From positions 10,292,001 through 10,356,000 of the forward strand of contig WHVY01000003.1 in assembly GCA_022266195.1 (NCBI GenBank): a DNA stretch of 64,000 nt, in the 5' to 3' direction. This stretch comes from Tetranychus cinnabarinus (lineage: Eukaryota; Arthropoda; Arachnida; Trombidiformes; Tetranychidae). Below, piece after piece: positions 1-12,599 of this stretch. Position numbers and translations under genes: made by a program. Every line of letters starts with the position of its first letter. Within the stretch, counting starts at the first letter, position 1. The notes beneath the pieces are model-generated. The model saw only the letters and a list, made by a program, of their open reading frames with translations. It ran no database searches and was not told the origin of the DNA.

Positions 1-3000
1 CGCAAGCGAGCGAGCAGAGAAAAGAAACGAGTGAGCGAAAGCGAGCGAGCAGAGAAAGGAAACGAGTGAGCGAAAGCGAGCGAGTAAAGAAGAGAAACGA
101 GTGAGCGCAAGCGAGCGAGCAGAGAAAAGAAACGAGCGAGCGAAAGCGAGCAAGTAAAGAAGCTAAACGAGTGAGCGCAAGCGAGCGAGCAGAGAAAAGA
201 AACGAGTGAGCGAAAGCGAGCGAGCAGAGAAAGGAAACGAGTGAGCGAAAGCGAGCGAGTAAAGAAGAGAAACGAGCGAGCGAAAGCGAGCGAGCAGAGA
301 AAAGAAACGAGTGAGCGAAAGCGAGCGAGCAGAGAAAGGAAACGAGTGAGCGAAAGCGAGCGAGCAGAGAAAGGAAACGAGTTAGCGAAAGCGAGCGAGT
401 AAAGAAGAGAAACGAGCGAGCGAAAGCGAGCGAGCAGAGAAAAGAAACGAGTGAGCGAAAGCGAGCGAGCAGAGAAAGGAAACGAGTGAGCGAAAGCGAG
501 CGAGTAAAGAAGAGAAACGAGCGCGTGAAAGCGAGCGAGCAGAGAAAAGAAACGAGTGAGCGAAAGCGAGCGAGTAAAGAAGAGAAACGAGCTAGCGAAA
601 GCGAGCAAGTAAAGAAGCTAAACGAGTGAGCGCAAGCGAGCGAGCAGAGAAAAGAAACGAGTGAGCGAAAGCGAGCGAGCAGAGAAAAGAAACGAGTGAG
701 CGAAAGCGAGCGAGTAAAGAAGCTAAACGAGTGAGCGAAAGCGAGCGAGTAAAGAAGAGAAACGAGTGAGCGAAAGCGAACGAGCAGAGAAAAGAAACGA
801 GCGAGCGAAAGCGAACGAGCAGAGAAAGGAAACGAGTGAGCGAAAGCGAGCGAGCAGAGAAAAGAAACCAGCGAGCGAAAGCGAGCGAGCAGAAAAAAGA
901 AACGAGTGAGCGAAAGCGAGCGAGCAGAGAAAAGAAACGAGCTAGCGAAAGCGAGCGAGAAAAGAAGAGAAACGAGCGAGCGAAAGCGAGCGAGCAGATA
1001 AAAAAGCGAAACTAGCGAGCGTAAGCGAGCGAGTAAAGAAGAGAAACGAGCGAGCGAAAGCGAGCGAGCAGAGAAAAGAAACGAGTGAGCGAAAGCGAGC
1101 AAGCAGAGAAAGGAAACGAGTGAGCGAAAGCGAGCGAGTAAAGAAGAGAAACGAGTGAGCGAAAGCGAGCGAGTAAAGAAGAGAAACGAGTGAGCGAAAG
1201 CGAGCAAGTAAAGAAGCTAAACGAGTGAGCGCAAGCGAGCGAGCAGAGAAAAGAAACGAGTGAGCGAAAGCGAGCGAGCAGAGAAAGAAAACGAGTGAGC
1301 GAAAGCGAGCGAGTAAAGAAGAGAAACGAGCGAGCGAAAGCGAGCGAGCAGAGAAAAGAACCGAGTGAGCGAAAGCGAGCGAGCAGAGAAAGGAAACGAG
1401 TGAGCGAAAGCGAGCGAGCAGAGAAAGGAAACGAGTGAGCGAAAGCGAGCGAGTAAAGAAGAGAAACGAGCGAGTGAAAGCGAGCGAGCAGAGAAAAGAA
1501 ACGAGTGAGCGAAAGCGAGCGAGTAAAGAAGAGAAACGAGCTAGCGAAAGCGAGCAAGTAAAGAAGCTAAACGAGTGAGCGAAAGCGAGCGAGCAGAGAA
1601 AAGAAACGAGTGAGCGAAAGCGAGCGAGCAGAGAAAGGAAACGAGTGAGCGAAAGCGAGCGAATAAAGAAGAGAAACGAGCGAGTGAAAGCGAGCGAGCA
1701 GAGAAAAGAAACGAGTGAGCGAAAGCGAGCGAGTAAAGAAGAGAAACGAGTGAGCGCAAGCGAGCGAGCGAAAGCGAGCGAGCAGATAAAAGAAACGAGT
1801 GAGCGAAAGCGAGCGAGTAAAGAAGAGAAACGAGCGAGCGCAAGCGAGCGAGCAGAGAAAAGAAACGAGTGAGCGAAAGCGAGCGAGCAGAGAAAGGAAA
1901 CGAGTGAGCGAAAGCGAGCGAGCAGAGAAAAGAAACCAGCGAGCGAAAGCGAGCGAGCAGAAAAAAGAAACGAGCGAGCGAAAGCGAGCGAGTAAAGAAG
2001 AGAAACGAGCTAGCGAAAGCGAGCAAGTAAAGAAGCTAAACGAGTGAGCGAAAGCGAGCGAGCAGAGAAAAGAAACGAGTGAGCGAAAGCGAGCGAGTAA
2101 AGAAGAGAAACGAGTGAGCGCAAGCGAGCGAGCGAAAGCGAGCGAGCAGATAAAAGAAACGAGTGAGCGAAAGCGAGCGAGCAGAGAAAGGAAACGAGTG
2201 AGCGAAAGCGAGCGAGCAGAGAAAAGAAACCAGCGAGCGAAAGCGAGCGAGCAGAAAAAAGAAACGAGCGAGCGAAAGCGAGCGAGTAAAGAAGAGAAAC
2301 GAGCGAGCGAAAGCGAGCGAGCAGAGAAAAGAAACGAGTGAGCGAAAGCGAGCGAGCAGAGAAAAGAAACGAGCTAGCGAAAGCGAGCGAGAAAAGAAGA
2401 GAAACGAGCGAGCGAAAGCGAGCGAGCAGATAAAAAAGCGAAACTAGCGAGCGTAAGCGAGCGAGTAAAGGAGAGAAACGAGTGAGCGAAAGCGAGCAAG
2501 TAAAGAAGCTAAACGAGTGAGCGCAAGCGAGCGAGCAGAGAAAAGAAACGAGTGAGCGAAAGCGAGCGAGCAGAGAAAAGAAACGAGTGAGCGAAAGCGA
2601 GCGAGCAGAGAAAGGAAACGAGCGAGCGAAAGCGAGCGAGCAGAGAAAAGAAACGAGTGAGCGAAAGCGAGCGAGCAGAGAAAGGAAACGAGTGAGCGCA
2701 AGCGAGCGAGCAGAGAAAAGAAACGAGTGAGCGAAAGCGAGCGAGCAGAGAAAGGAAACGAGTGAGCGAAAGCGAGCGAGCAGAGAAAGGAAACGAGTGA
2801 GCGAAAGCGAGCGAGTAAAGAAGAGAAACGAGCGAGCGAAAGCGAGCGAGCAGAGAAAAGAAACGAGTGAGCGAAAGCGAGCGAGCAGAGAAAGGAAACG
2901 AGTGAGCGAAAGCGAGCGAGTAAAGAAGAGAAACGAGCGAGTGAAAGCGAGCGAGCAGAGAAAAGAAACGAGTGAGCGAAAGCGAGCGAGTAAAGAAGAG

Positions 3001-6000
3001 AAACGAGCTAGCGAAAGCGAGCAAGTAAAGAAGCTAAACGAGTGAAAGCGAGCGAGCGAGCAGAGAAAAGAAACGAGTGAGCGAAAGCGAGCGAGTAAAG
3101 AAGAGAAACGAGTGAGCGCAAGCGAGCGAGCGAAAGCGAGCGAGCAGATAAAAGAAACGAGTGAGCGAAAGCGAGCGAGTAAAGAAGAGAAACGAGCGAG
3201 CGAAAGCGAGCGAGTGAAGAAGAGAAACGAGTGAGCACAAGCGAGCGAGCAGAGAAAAGAAACGAGCGAGCGAAAGCGAGCGAGCAGGGAAAAGAAACCA
3301 GCGAGCGAAAGCGAGCGAGTAAAGAAGAGAAACGAGCGAGCGAAAGCGAGCGAGCAAAGAAGAGAAACGAGCGAGCGAAAGCGAGCTAGTAAAGAAGAGA
3401 AACGAGCGAGCGCAAGCGAGCGAGCAGAGAAAAGAAACGAGTGAGCGAAAGCGAGCGAGCAGAGAAAGGAAACGAGTGAGCGAAAGCGAGCGAGCAGAGA
3501 AAAGAAACCAGCGAGCGAAAGCGAGCGAGCAGAAAAAAGAAACGAGCGAGCGAAAGCGAGCGAGTAAAGAAGAGAAACGAGCGAGTGAAAGCGAGCGAGC
3601 AGAGAAAAGAAACGAGTGAGCGAAAGCGAGCGAGTAAAGAAGAGAAACGAGCTAGCGAAAGCGAGCAAGTAAAGAAGCTAAACGAGTGAGCGCAAGCGAG
3701 CGAGCAGAGAAAAGAAACGAGTGAGCGAAAGCGAGCGAGTAAAGAAGAGAAACGAGTGAGCGCAAGCGAGCGAGCGAAAGCGAGCGAGCAGATAAAAGAA
3801 ACGAGTGAGCGAAAGCGAGCGAGTAAAGAGAAACGAGCGAGCGAAAGCGAGCGAGTGAAGAAGAGAAACGAGTGAGCACAAGCGAGCGAGCAGAGAAAAG
3901 AAACGAGCGAGCGAAAGCGAGCGAGCAGAGAAAAGAAACCAGCGAGCGAAAGCGAGCGAGTAAAGAAGAGAAACGAGCGAGCGAAAGCGAGCTAGTAAAG
4001 AAGAGAAACGAGCGAGCGAAAGCGAGCTAGTAAAGAAGAGAAACGAGCGAGCGCAAGCGAGCGAGCAGAGAAAAGAAACGAGTGAGCGAAAGCGAGCGAG
4101 CAGAGAAAGGAAACGAGTGAGCGAAAGCGAGCGAGCAGAGAAAAGAAACCAGCGAGCGCAAGCGAGCGAGCAGAGAAAAGAAACGAGCGAGCGAAAGCGA
4201 GCGAGCAGAGAAAAGAAACGAGTGAGCGAAAGCGAGCGAGTAAAGAAGAGAAACGAGCTAGCGAAAGCGAGCAAGTAAAGAAGCTAAACGAGTGAGCGCA
4301 AGCGAGCGAGCAGAGAAAAAAAACGAGTGAGCGAAAGCGAGCGAGTAAAGAAGAGAAACGAGTGAGCGCAAGCGAGCGAGCGAAAGCGAGCGAGCAGATA
4401 AAAGAAACGAGTGAGCGAAAGCGAGCGAGTAAAGAAGAGAAACGAGCGAGCGAAAGCGAGCGAGTGAAGAAGAGAAACGAGTGAGCACAAGCGAGCGAGC
4501 AGAGAAAAGAAACGAGCGAGCGAAAGCGAGCGAGCAGAGAAAAGAAACGAGTGAGCGAAAGCGAGCGAGTAAAGAAGAGAAACGAGCGAGTGAAAGCGAG
4601 CGAGCAGAGAAAAGAAACGAGTGAGCGAAAGCGAGCGAGCAGAGAAAAGAAACGAGTGAGCGAAAGCGAGCGAGTAAAGAAGAGAAACGAGCTAGCGAAA
4701 GCGAGCAAGTAAAGAAGCTAAACGAGTGAGCGCAAGCGAGCGAGCAGAGAAAAAAAACGAGTGAGCGAAAGCGAGCGAGTAAAGAAGAGAAACGAGTGAG
4801 CGCAAGCGAGCGAGCGAAAGCGAGCGAGCAGATAAAAGAAACGAGTGAGCGAAAGCGAGCGAGTAAAGAAGAGAAACGAGCGAGCGAAAGCGAGCGAGTG
4901 AAGAAGAGAAACGAGTGAGCACAAGCGAGCGAGCAGAGAAAAGAAACGAGCGAGCGAAAGCGAGCGAGCAGAGAAAAGAAACGAGTGAGCGAAAGCGAGC
5001 GAGCAGAGAAAGGAAACGAGTGAGCGAAAGCGAGCGAGCAGAGAAAAGAAACCAGCGAGCGAAAGCGAGCGAGCAGAAAAAAGAAACGAGCGAGCGAAAG
5101 CGAGCGAGTAAAGAAGAGAAACGAGCGAGTGAAAGCGAGCGAGCAGAGAAAAGAAACGAGTGAGCGAAAGCGAGCGAGTAAAGAAGAGAAACGAGCGAGC
5201 GAAAGCGAGCGAGCAAAGAAGAGAAACGAGCGAGCGAAAGCGAGCTAGTAAAGAAGAGAAACGAGCGAGCGCAAGCGAGCGAGCAGAGAAAAGAAACGAG
5301 TGAGCGAAAGCGAGCGAGCAGAGAAAGGAAACGAGTGAGCGAAAGCGAGCGAGCAGAGAAAAGAAACCAGCGAGCGAAAGCGAGCGAGCAGAAAAAAGAA
5401 ACGAGCGAGCGAAAGCGAGCGAGTAAAGAAGAGAAACGAGCGAGTGAAAGCGAGCGAGCAGAGAAAAGAAACGAGTGAGCGAAAGCGAGCGAGTAAAGAA
5501 GAGAAACGAGCTAGCGAAAGCGAGCAAGTAAAGAAGCTAAACGAGTGAGCGCAAGCGAGCGAGCAGAGAAAAGAAACGAGTGAGCGAAAGCGAGCGAGTA
5601 AAGAAGAGAAACGAGTGAGCGCAAGCGAGCGAGCGAAAGCGAGCGAGCAGATAAAAGAAACGAGTGAGCGAAAGCGAGCGAGTAAAGAAGAGAAACGAGC
5701 GAGCGAAAGCGAGCGAGTGAAGAAGAGAAACGAGTGAGCACAAGCGAGCGAGCAGAGAAAAGAAACCAGCGAGCGAAAGCGAGCGAGTAAAGAAGAGAAA
5801 CGAGCGAGCGAAAGCGAGCGAGCAAAGAAGAGAAACGAGCGAGCGAAAGCGAGCTAGTAAAGAAGAGAAACGAGCGAGCGAAAGCGAGCGAGCAGAGAAA
5901 AGAAACCAGCGAGCGAAAGCGAGCGAGCAGAAAAAAGAAACGAGCGAGCGAAAGCGAGCGAGTAAAGAAGAGAAACGAGCTAGCGAAAGCGAGCAAGTAA

Positions 6001-6274
6001 AGAAGCTAAACGAGTGAGCGAAAGCGAGCGAGCAGAGAAAAGAAACGAGTGAGCGAAAGCGAGCAGATAAAGAAGCGAAACGAGCGAGCGAAAGCGAGCG
6101 AGCAGAGAAAAGAAACGAGCTAGCGAAAGCGAGCGAGCAGATAAAGAAGCGAAACTAGCGAGCGTAAGCGAGCGAGTAAAGAAGAGAAACGAGCGAGCGA
6201 AACGAGTGAGCGAAACGAGCGAGCAGAGAAAAGAAACGAGTGTACGAAAGCGAGCGAGTAAAAAAAAGAAACGA
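1..6274. repeat. 35-bp tandem satellite array (about 180 units), continuing past the left edge
   Basis: The array is built from a 35-bp unit such as GTGAGCGAAAGCGAGCGAGC followed by AGAGAAAAGAAACGA. Common variants have GTAAAGAAGAGAAACGA, GCAGAGAAAGGAAACGA or GCTAAACGAG in the second half, and some units carry a 12-bp expansion of GCGA motifs. The plus strand is purine-rich, CpG-rich and nearly devoid of T, unlike the AT-rich remainder. Variant units recur in blocks at irregular spacing (about 430-820 bp between the CTAGCGAAAGCGAGCAAGT variants), so higher-order structure is loose. Because the consensus unit lacks stop codons in all frames of the minus strand and 35 is not a multiple of 3, long minus-strand open frames (up to 552 codons) arise with a 35-residue Leu/Ser/Phe/Arg period. 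These are not credible genes. Confidence 0.97.
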
Positions 6275-6849
6275 GCTTTGTATTTAAAATCGCTTTCATG
6301 ATTGCAAAATTTTCGTTACAAATAGCCTTCAGTTTCAATATCCGAAAGACTAAGTTTAAAAGTTAATCACAAGATTACTCTACTATTTAATCGAGTGCAT
6401 TGACTCTGACTTTCAATTCTGATGTTAAAATAATTATCAAACTCTACAAGCAACTCAAATTGCACTCATTTCTTCAAACATTGCTAGATTATCAAAGCAG
6501 CCAATTTACACTTAATCATCGTTAGATCACCAATTGAGATAATCTTTGTTAGGTTCAATTTGGTTTCAGAGAATTAATCAATAAGACTAAAAACACTCCT
6601 GTTATACCTTATATGTACCGAATGCATTTCTTGATGTACAACTCTCCTTTGGGTGTGTACCGTTTTATACCGGTACAGTGACAGTAAGTGACAGTAAGTT
6701 TAAAGATTATTAAAATTATGATTAACTTTAATAAAAATATTAAACCATCATTCAAATTGGCCTCAGAAGTGAATCTTGCTTGAATATTTCTTGCTGATCA
6801 ATTGTTGTTGAATTGAAACGATAACCTTGACAATTGATGTAAACTAATT
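6275..6849. other. AT-rich spacer between the satellite and the inverted repeat
   Basis: No gene, long open frame or known repeat was recognised. A short direct duplication (GTGACAGTAA twice) lies near 6677-6698. The satellite degenerates between about 6180 and 6274 before this stretch. Confidence 0.6.
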
Positions 6850-6914
6850 TAAATTACTTTTTAATAAAATGACAGCTTATTCATCTTTAAGGTTTGGTAT
6901 TGATATATGTATAT

Positions 6915-7012
6915 GTTAGATCACTACATTGAAAGATATTCATGCATAAGACGCGAGGCCCCTTGGGGCCGAGAGTCTTATCAATGAATATCTTTCAATG
7001 TAGTTATCTAAC
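6915..7012. repeat. Foldback hairpin element inside the left repeat arm
   Basis: Two arms of about 39 bp, beginning GTTAGATCACTACATTGAAA and ending in its near-perfect reverse complement, enclose a GC-rich core GGCCCCTTGGGGCC. The equivalent place in the right arm (near 24835-24850) lacks it, so it was inserted after the arms duplicated, or was lost on the right. Confidence 0.75.
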
Positions 7013-10000
7013 AAACTTATACCAGTTTTGTTGTATTAATGTGCTGCACTGTTATTAGTGCAATATACTTTTCACAAAACAATGGCTTTCCAAAAAAAAA
7101 GTGGTATAATAACCAATAGAGCAAATAAAAAGTATGAATAATTTGTGTATTAATTTTCATCTTAGTTGGTCAAACGTAACAAAATGAATAACTCCACCTG
7201 AATAAATCAAAAGCAATTTGTTAATGAGAGTAAAAGTATTACTTTTACCTAAAATCAAATAAGTTGAATATTTTCACTAAACTAAACTCAAGATTCAACA
7301 TTTTTAGACGTTTATAATAGATTGATTGTTTTTAATTAAAGCAAGAAAACAGTTATTAAAAACAATTCACTAGTTACAAGCTCAACTATCAAAAATGTAT
7401 TAATTTTAAACTTTCATGATCAACAATAGTATGAAACAAATTGAGATCAATTGTTGTAATTTTCAACAGTCGATTAGCATTTTTGCGCTCAAATGTGGAA
7501 ACGATTCAGGTTAATGAGCAAAACTGACTTTTTCAAGGTAGCCTACAATTCACCATTAACATTAAAACACTGGTCAAAGAGTTGAACATCAACTATCAGC
7601 CACGATTGACCAATTACTAGCAATATATTTTGGTCTTTGGTCAATCTGACAGTTTAATTGGTATTCTTGGACAAAGTCAATGATTCGGAAAACCGCCAAT
7701 CCTCATGAATTAACCATCCCATTAATCACACCATCAATTAATTTACTCCTTTCATGTCAGTCTGGATTGATTAATTAGTGATTCCAATAAATGATTATTT
7801 GTTACACTGGTAGCCATTATTGTACTTGTTTTGTTGATTGTTGTTGAAAAATCTAAAATAAGTGAGAAAAAGGAAACAAAATTAGTTGAACCAGATATGA
7901 TTGTTGATTGCTGTTTATACAGTTAGGAGATTGCTGAATTTATTAACTAACCTTGCAACATTAAATAATAATTTGCAACTTTCGCTACTTCTTTTGCGTT
8001 TCTCCTCAAGAAGCTATTATCATGATTATTGCCATTATTCCTAATTGAATGGCTTTATTAACTGCATCTGAAATGAAAAAGCAAACAGTTGAGCTTAATG
8101 ATTTAAATTATTTGCCGAGCAAAGATTTTTTTTAGTAAAATTAAATGAAAATAATAGCAAAATGAAAAAGTTGCCTCAAGATTTGTTTTGGAATGAAAGA
8201 GAAGTAAAAAAACTTGTTTGTATCTCACCCTTTCCAGGTAAAGATAAAGGTAAAATGTTAAGTGCTAATTGTAAATATTGCATACAAAGTGAACAAAAGT
8301 CGACTACAATTAAGCAAATGTAAACGATCAAAACTCAATGTCAAGATGTTCAATGATCAAACTAATGTTTGCCATTTTTCTTGATAACCAATGTTAACAT
8401 TATTAAACTATCAATATTGATAATTAACCATAACAGCGAGCTATTTAGTTAATTTAACAATCATGACTTTGAGAAGTAAAAAATTAGCAATTTCACTTGG
8501 CATGTTTCACAGCAAATATTGAATGCACTCTTGAAATGAGCGAGTTACCTTCCTTTGCTTCCATCATTTAATCTAGATTACTTTATCTTTAATAAATTGG
8601 GCACAATTAGAATTTCCAAAGTTAATGAATTGAAGGCAATAAGTGATAATTTGACAGAGTAATTATAACCAATGAAGGAACCGAGACAATCACAGTAATA
8701 AGATTTGAACATGGTTAAGACTCGCAGAGTAAATTCAAAACAAATATCAAGACAAAATATCGGTATCCATTTGCAACTCACTGATTAAAGAGGAAACCGT
8801 TTAAAATCCAGTTGATTAAACGAAGATCACAATCATAATCACACTATATTCGGAGACATGATGAAAATTAGATGAAATTGATTAGCCGTTGATACTTGAA
8901 TAAGATAATTAAACTCAACAAAATAAAAGACACAAACGTTGAAGCAGAAGATTTATGTCAGAAGTTGAAACGTAAAAAAGGAGGGAAAGTGTTTCTTTAC
9001 CAAAGAAGCCAAAGGGGTTATCTGCTAATTTCAAACGGTGGATTAATATTAAAATCTTTATGTTTGAAAGAGATTAAAGGTTAATTGTAATCTGCATATT
9101 AGTGGAATTAAAATTATCTGACATTTTTGACGCTAAATAAGCGGAAAAGACAAAGATTTTGCTAAGATCTAGTGTAAATGGTGGGTGATGTCGATTCTTA
9201 TAAGGTTAATTAGTATGTAAATCAACATTTAGTCAAGTCAGTTAATCCAAGAGTTAAAATAAGAATTAGGAAAAAAGTTGAAAATTTGAATGCTTATCTG
9301 AAATGTAGTAAGCTGATTAACTGAGAACCATTAATGCTACTCAAAATGAGATTAGGCCTAAAAAATGGAGGATGTACTTGATCCCATTGTTTAATCCAAT
9401 TGTTTATTCAAAGCTAACAAAAGGTAATTAAGTAAATTATAAGGTAATACCTTGATAATGGTAAATCATTAAATATAATCACACATAGTTTGCTGCAATA
9501 CAATGTTCACATTTATTAATAAGTGGGATTCATCAAATTCATTAAATGTTTTTAACAGCAATTACATTATCCATAATATAATAATTCACTGTAATGATTT
9601 GAGTTTAAATTTACAGCTAACAAAACAATTAAAGAGTCAATTAGGAAACTGTATCAATCAAATCCCATCAGCAGCACATTATTTTGATTATATTTTTATG
9701 CATGTTTCACTTGTTACCAGGTAAACGAGATTGTTAACAGTTAATTTGAAATCAAGTCAATGCAACAGTTAATGCAATAATCAATCAAAACCCTGAGCAA
9801 ACTTGATTTTAAACTGTTTTACAAAGGACGGAAGCGTTCCAGTAATAGAAGCTCAAAACTGATTCGGGAAAAACAAGAAAACAAAAACAAATCAAATTCA
9901 ATAATCAATCAATAACCGAGTTATCACGGAAATCGGTGAATTAAACATCAAAATATTTTGCCACAACATGGATACAAGACCAACCAGCAAAGGCAATTGT

Positions 10001-10855
10001 TAATTGATAGGAATCCAAGTTTTACAATCAAAAGTTAAAATTGATTAACGTAACCGTGTACAGTCTATTGAATTAGCTCGAAAAGAAAACTCTGAACCAA
10101 TAAATATTTGACGGCTGACGGTACATAAATGGTCAAATTGGTGTGAAGTAATATCGAATCAACTTGATCCTAATCCTTTACCATTCTTGATTGACCTTCC
10201 ATCTTTAGTTACCATCAATCTATGTTGAAGAGCAAGGTAATCCAGCTTTTAAAGTGAAATCGCAATCTAAAAAGACATCAAATGGAGAATAATTTAAAAT
10301 ATTGTTCATTGAGAATTGATTATTGAGTGATTTTAATTAAATAAAATGCCATTTTTAAACACCAAAATAACATTGAAATTATCTATTAATCAATCACAAA
10401 CTTACCGTTGAAAGTGTGAGAAAGCGCGGTTGAAGGAAACAGTCTAGAAAGGTCTTATAAAGCACAATGTTTTTTTTGTCCAGTTACAATGTAAATTATA
10501 ACAATATCAAGCTGATCCAATTAAGGTTACATTCACAGTTTAATTTAGTTAAGGTGAAAGTCGAACCTTGAAAAATCACAATCAATTTAGATTAAATTAC
10601 AGCTATTAACTGGACAAACAAACAAACAAACAAACTGGAAACACAAGCTGCAAAAGATAAACGGTAAGTGCAACCATTTTTTAGATGACAATTGAATTGA
10701 AATGAGCATAATACTGATTGTTGTTCAATTTCACTGTTGGTACAACAAGATGAAATTGTTGATGATTTGAGAAAAATGAAAACCTTGATTAACCATTATT
10801 AACCATTATTAAGGTGGTTAAAGATTACAATTTGCAATGCATAATCAAAAAAGTG

Positions 10856-12303
10856 GGTAAGATCCTATTTTTGGTCACTGAGGAGGAGACACAATAAGCC
10901 TTTTAAATCACTATCCAATGGTATTAATCCAGGTATTTATGTGTTGTTAACAATCACTATTTTGATGTAAAAATCAATTATAAATCAACATTTAATTGAA
11001 CACTAATTAAAAAAACACAACAGAATAAAGGGAAACCTTTTGGTAAAAGAAGAAGCATGGTTGGTAGCTAGGAAATGCAGACGATTAGTTACCAATTTTT
11101 CAATTTCTTTACATAACGTTCGATCTTAAGTTAGTCTTAAATTAAAACAAGTGATGTATGACCAACTTTTTTTCTGTCTTTGGATAATTTCAATTTTGTA
11201 TCAAAATTAACACACTGTGATGATGGAGATTTTCCTGGTCTTCATTTTCTCACCGAAATGAGTCTACTTCCTCCTTATCCAAACCAAAGTAATGGATACT
11301 TTTGCTGCCTTACTACCGACTGTTTAGGCTATCTCAACCCAGTCAAAAAAAAGAGTTCAAAATTAGGTTATCTTTACCGTTGTACAATTTGCCTAAAGAC
11401 TATCGCTCCAACTAATGGTACATGGTTTCGACGCTCTCATCTTTCTCTTATGGAAGACTTAAAAGCTTTGTTTGTTTGGTGTCAAAAGCAACCGTGTAAA
11501 TCTTATACAAAATTTCTTAAGTGCAACAAAAATACGTCAACCAGTATATCCAATGAAATACGTGAAGTTGCTATTCAATGTTTTTTAGAAAGAGATAATA
11601 AGATTGGAGGACCAGATAAACATGTTGAGATTGATGAGACAATGATTTTTACGAGAAAATATAACAAAGGTCGACTTTTAAGTGATCAAAAAAGGCAAGT
11701 CTGGTTAGTTGGAGGTATAGAGAGAGAGTCTGGAAATTGTTTTATGGAAATTGTTGAAAAAAGATCAAAAAATTTTCTGAATGAGTTAATATTGAGAAAA
11801 GTTGAAAAAGATTCAATAATTATTACTGATGAGTGGAAAGGTTATAATGATTTGGAACAACTTGGTTACACTCATCATCGTGTTTGTCATAAGTATGAAT
11901 GGATTCACCCAGATGACCCAACAGTTCACACTCAAACAGTTGAAAGATTGTGGAAGTCAGTCAAAAATTCTATTCCGAAGGAGTCCCATGGAAAACATAG
12001 AGCTGATTATATTGTTGAATTTTTATTCCGCTACCATTATTTCAAAGGAAAATGTGACGGTGAAATGTTTCAAAAAATGCTTCAGCTGATAGCAGCACAA
12101 TATGTTAGTCCTCTATTCAACGTCAAAGTAACTTAAAAACCTTGTTTTACTTAATTACATTAAATAAATGTTGATTTATTATTGATCTTTACATCTAAAT
12201 AGTGATTGTTAACAACATATAAATACCTGGATTAATACCATTGGATAGTGATTTAAAAGGCTTATTGTGTCTCCTCCTCAGTGACCAAAAATAGGATCTT
12301 ACC
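10856..12303 (+). mobile_element. Complete Merlin-superfamily (IS1595-like) DNA transposon
   Basis: The 1,448-bp element starts GGTAAGATCCTATTTTTGGT and ends with the reverse complement. The terminal inverted repeats are about 120 bp and nearly perfect (10856-~10978 and ~12181-12303). It is flanked by a perfect 8-bp target-site duplication AAAAAGTG at 10848-10855 and 12304-12311; 8-9 bp is typical of Merlin. Empty versions of the insertion site exist in the other repeat copies near 20698-20735 and 42745-42775, where the flanks run together without the element. It encodes one DDE transposase. Intact ends plus an open transposase frame suggest a recent insertion. Confidence 0.95.
11258..12136 (+). 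CDS. Merlin/ISXO2-like DDE transposase
   Basis: This is the transposase of the surrounding element, expected to bind its terminal repeats and catalyse cut-and-paste transposition in the nucleus. From the ATG at 11258 it is 292 residues. The frame stays open upstream to 11180 but has no ATG there, so a short upstream exon or the internal ATG are the options. A Cys-pair zinc ribbon is visible near residues 16-45 (CC, C, then CTIC). The ISXO2-like catalytic core has the acidic triad as D126 in HVEIDETMIF, D191 in IIITDEWKGY and E229 in HTQTVERLWKSVKN, all spaced as in the IS1595/Merlin family. No frameshift or stop was found. Whether it is active cannot be told from sequence alone. Confidence 0.93.
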   Translation: MSLLPPYPNQSNGYFCCLTTDCLGYLNPVKKKSSKLGYLYRCTICLKTIAPTNGTWFRRSHLSLMEDLKALFVWCQKQPCKSYTKFLKCNKNTSTSISNEIREVAIQCFLERDNKIGGPDKHVEIDETMIFTRKYNKGRLLSDQKRQVWLVGGIERESGNCFMEIVEKRSKNFLNELILRKVEKDSIIITDEWKGYNDLEQLGYTHHRVCHKYEWIHPDDPTVHTQTVERLWKSVKNSIPKESHGKHRADYIVEFLFRYHYFKGKCDGEMFQKMLQLIAAQYVSPLFNVKVT

Positions 12304-12599
12304 AAAAAGTGTTGATTTTCAAGCTACACCTAAAAATGTTACCAATAGTCTTAAAAATGTCGCCTTTGTATTTCAATTTTCAAGTGGAGCGTAATTTGAT
12401 TTTTTTAATAGATAAATTTTTTCCCCATTTTTTCGTTATTTAAACCAGTAAAAAATCAAGATCATCATTTCAGTTTAATTTATACACAATTTATTGATCC
12501 CAATTCAAGATCAAAAGAGAAGACTGAAAAGTTAATATCTGAAAATATTGATCATCATCCTGCACCTGAAACAACATTTGTATCCATATAACCTACTGC

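Larger units (their letters stand above)
6850..12505 (+). repeat. Left copy of a ~4.3 kb inverted segmental repeat (interrupted by a Merlin transposon)
   Basis: This stretch, without the Merlin at 10856-12303, is the reverse complement of about 20517-24880 with high similarity. Short open frames at 8578-8781, 8896-9084 and 9503-9724 are identical in the other arm at 23172-23375, 22869-23057 and 21823-22044. None has a recognisable domain, so I treat the segment as non-coding. The ends are not terminal inverted repeats, which favours a segmental duplication over a classical transposon. The left copy also carries a hairpin insertion at about 6908-7100 that the right copy lacks. A third partial copy, in this orientation, is at 42189-43075. 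Confidence 0.9.

Noticed and set aside
2010..3668. 552-codon minus-strand open frame rich in Leu, Ser, Phe and Arg
   Set aside because: It is a by-product of the 35-bp satellite, whose minus strand lacks stop codons in every frame; it repeats every 35 residues and has no domain.
1..6274. Possible CRISPR array
   Set aside because: The repeats are directly adjacent with no unique spacers, in a eukaryotic context.
9503..9724. Small frames in the ~4.3 kb repeat, identical in both arms
   Set aside because: Identity is explained by the recent duplication; no domains, and the surrounding sequence looks non-coding.
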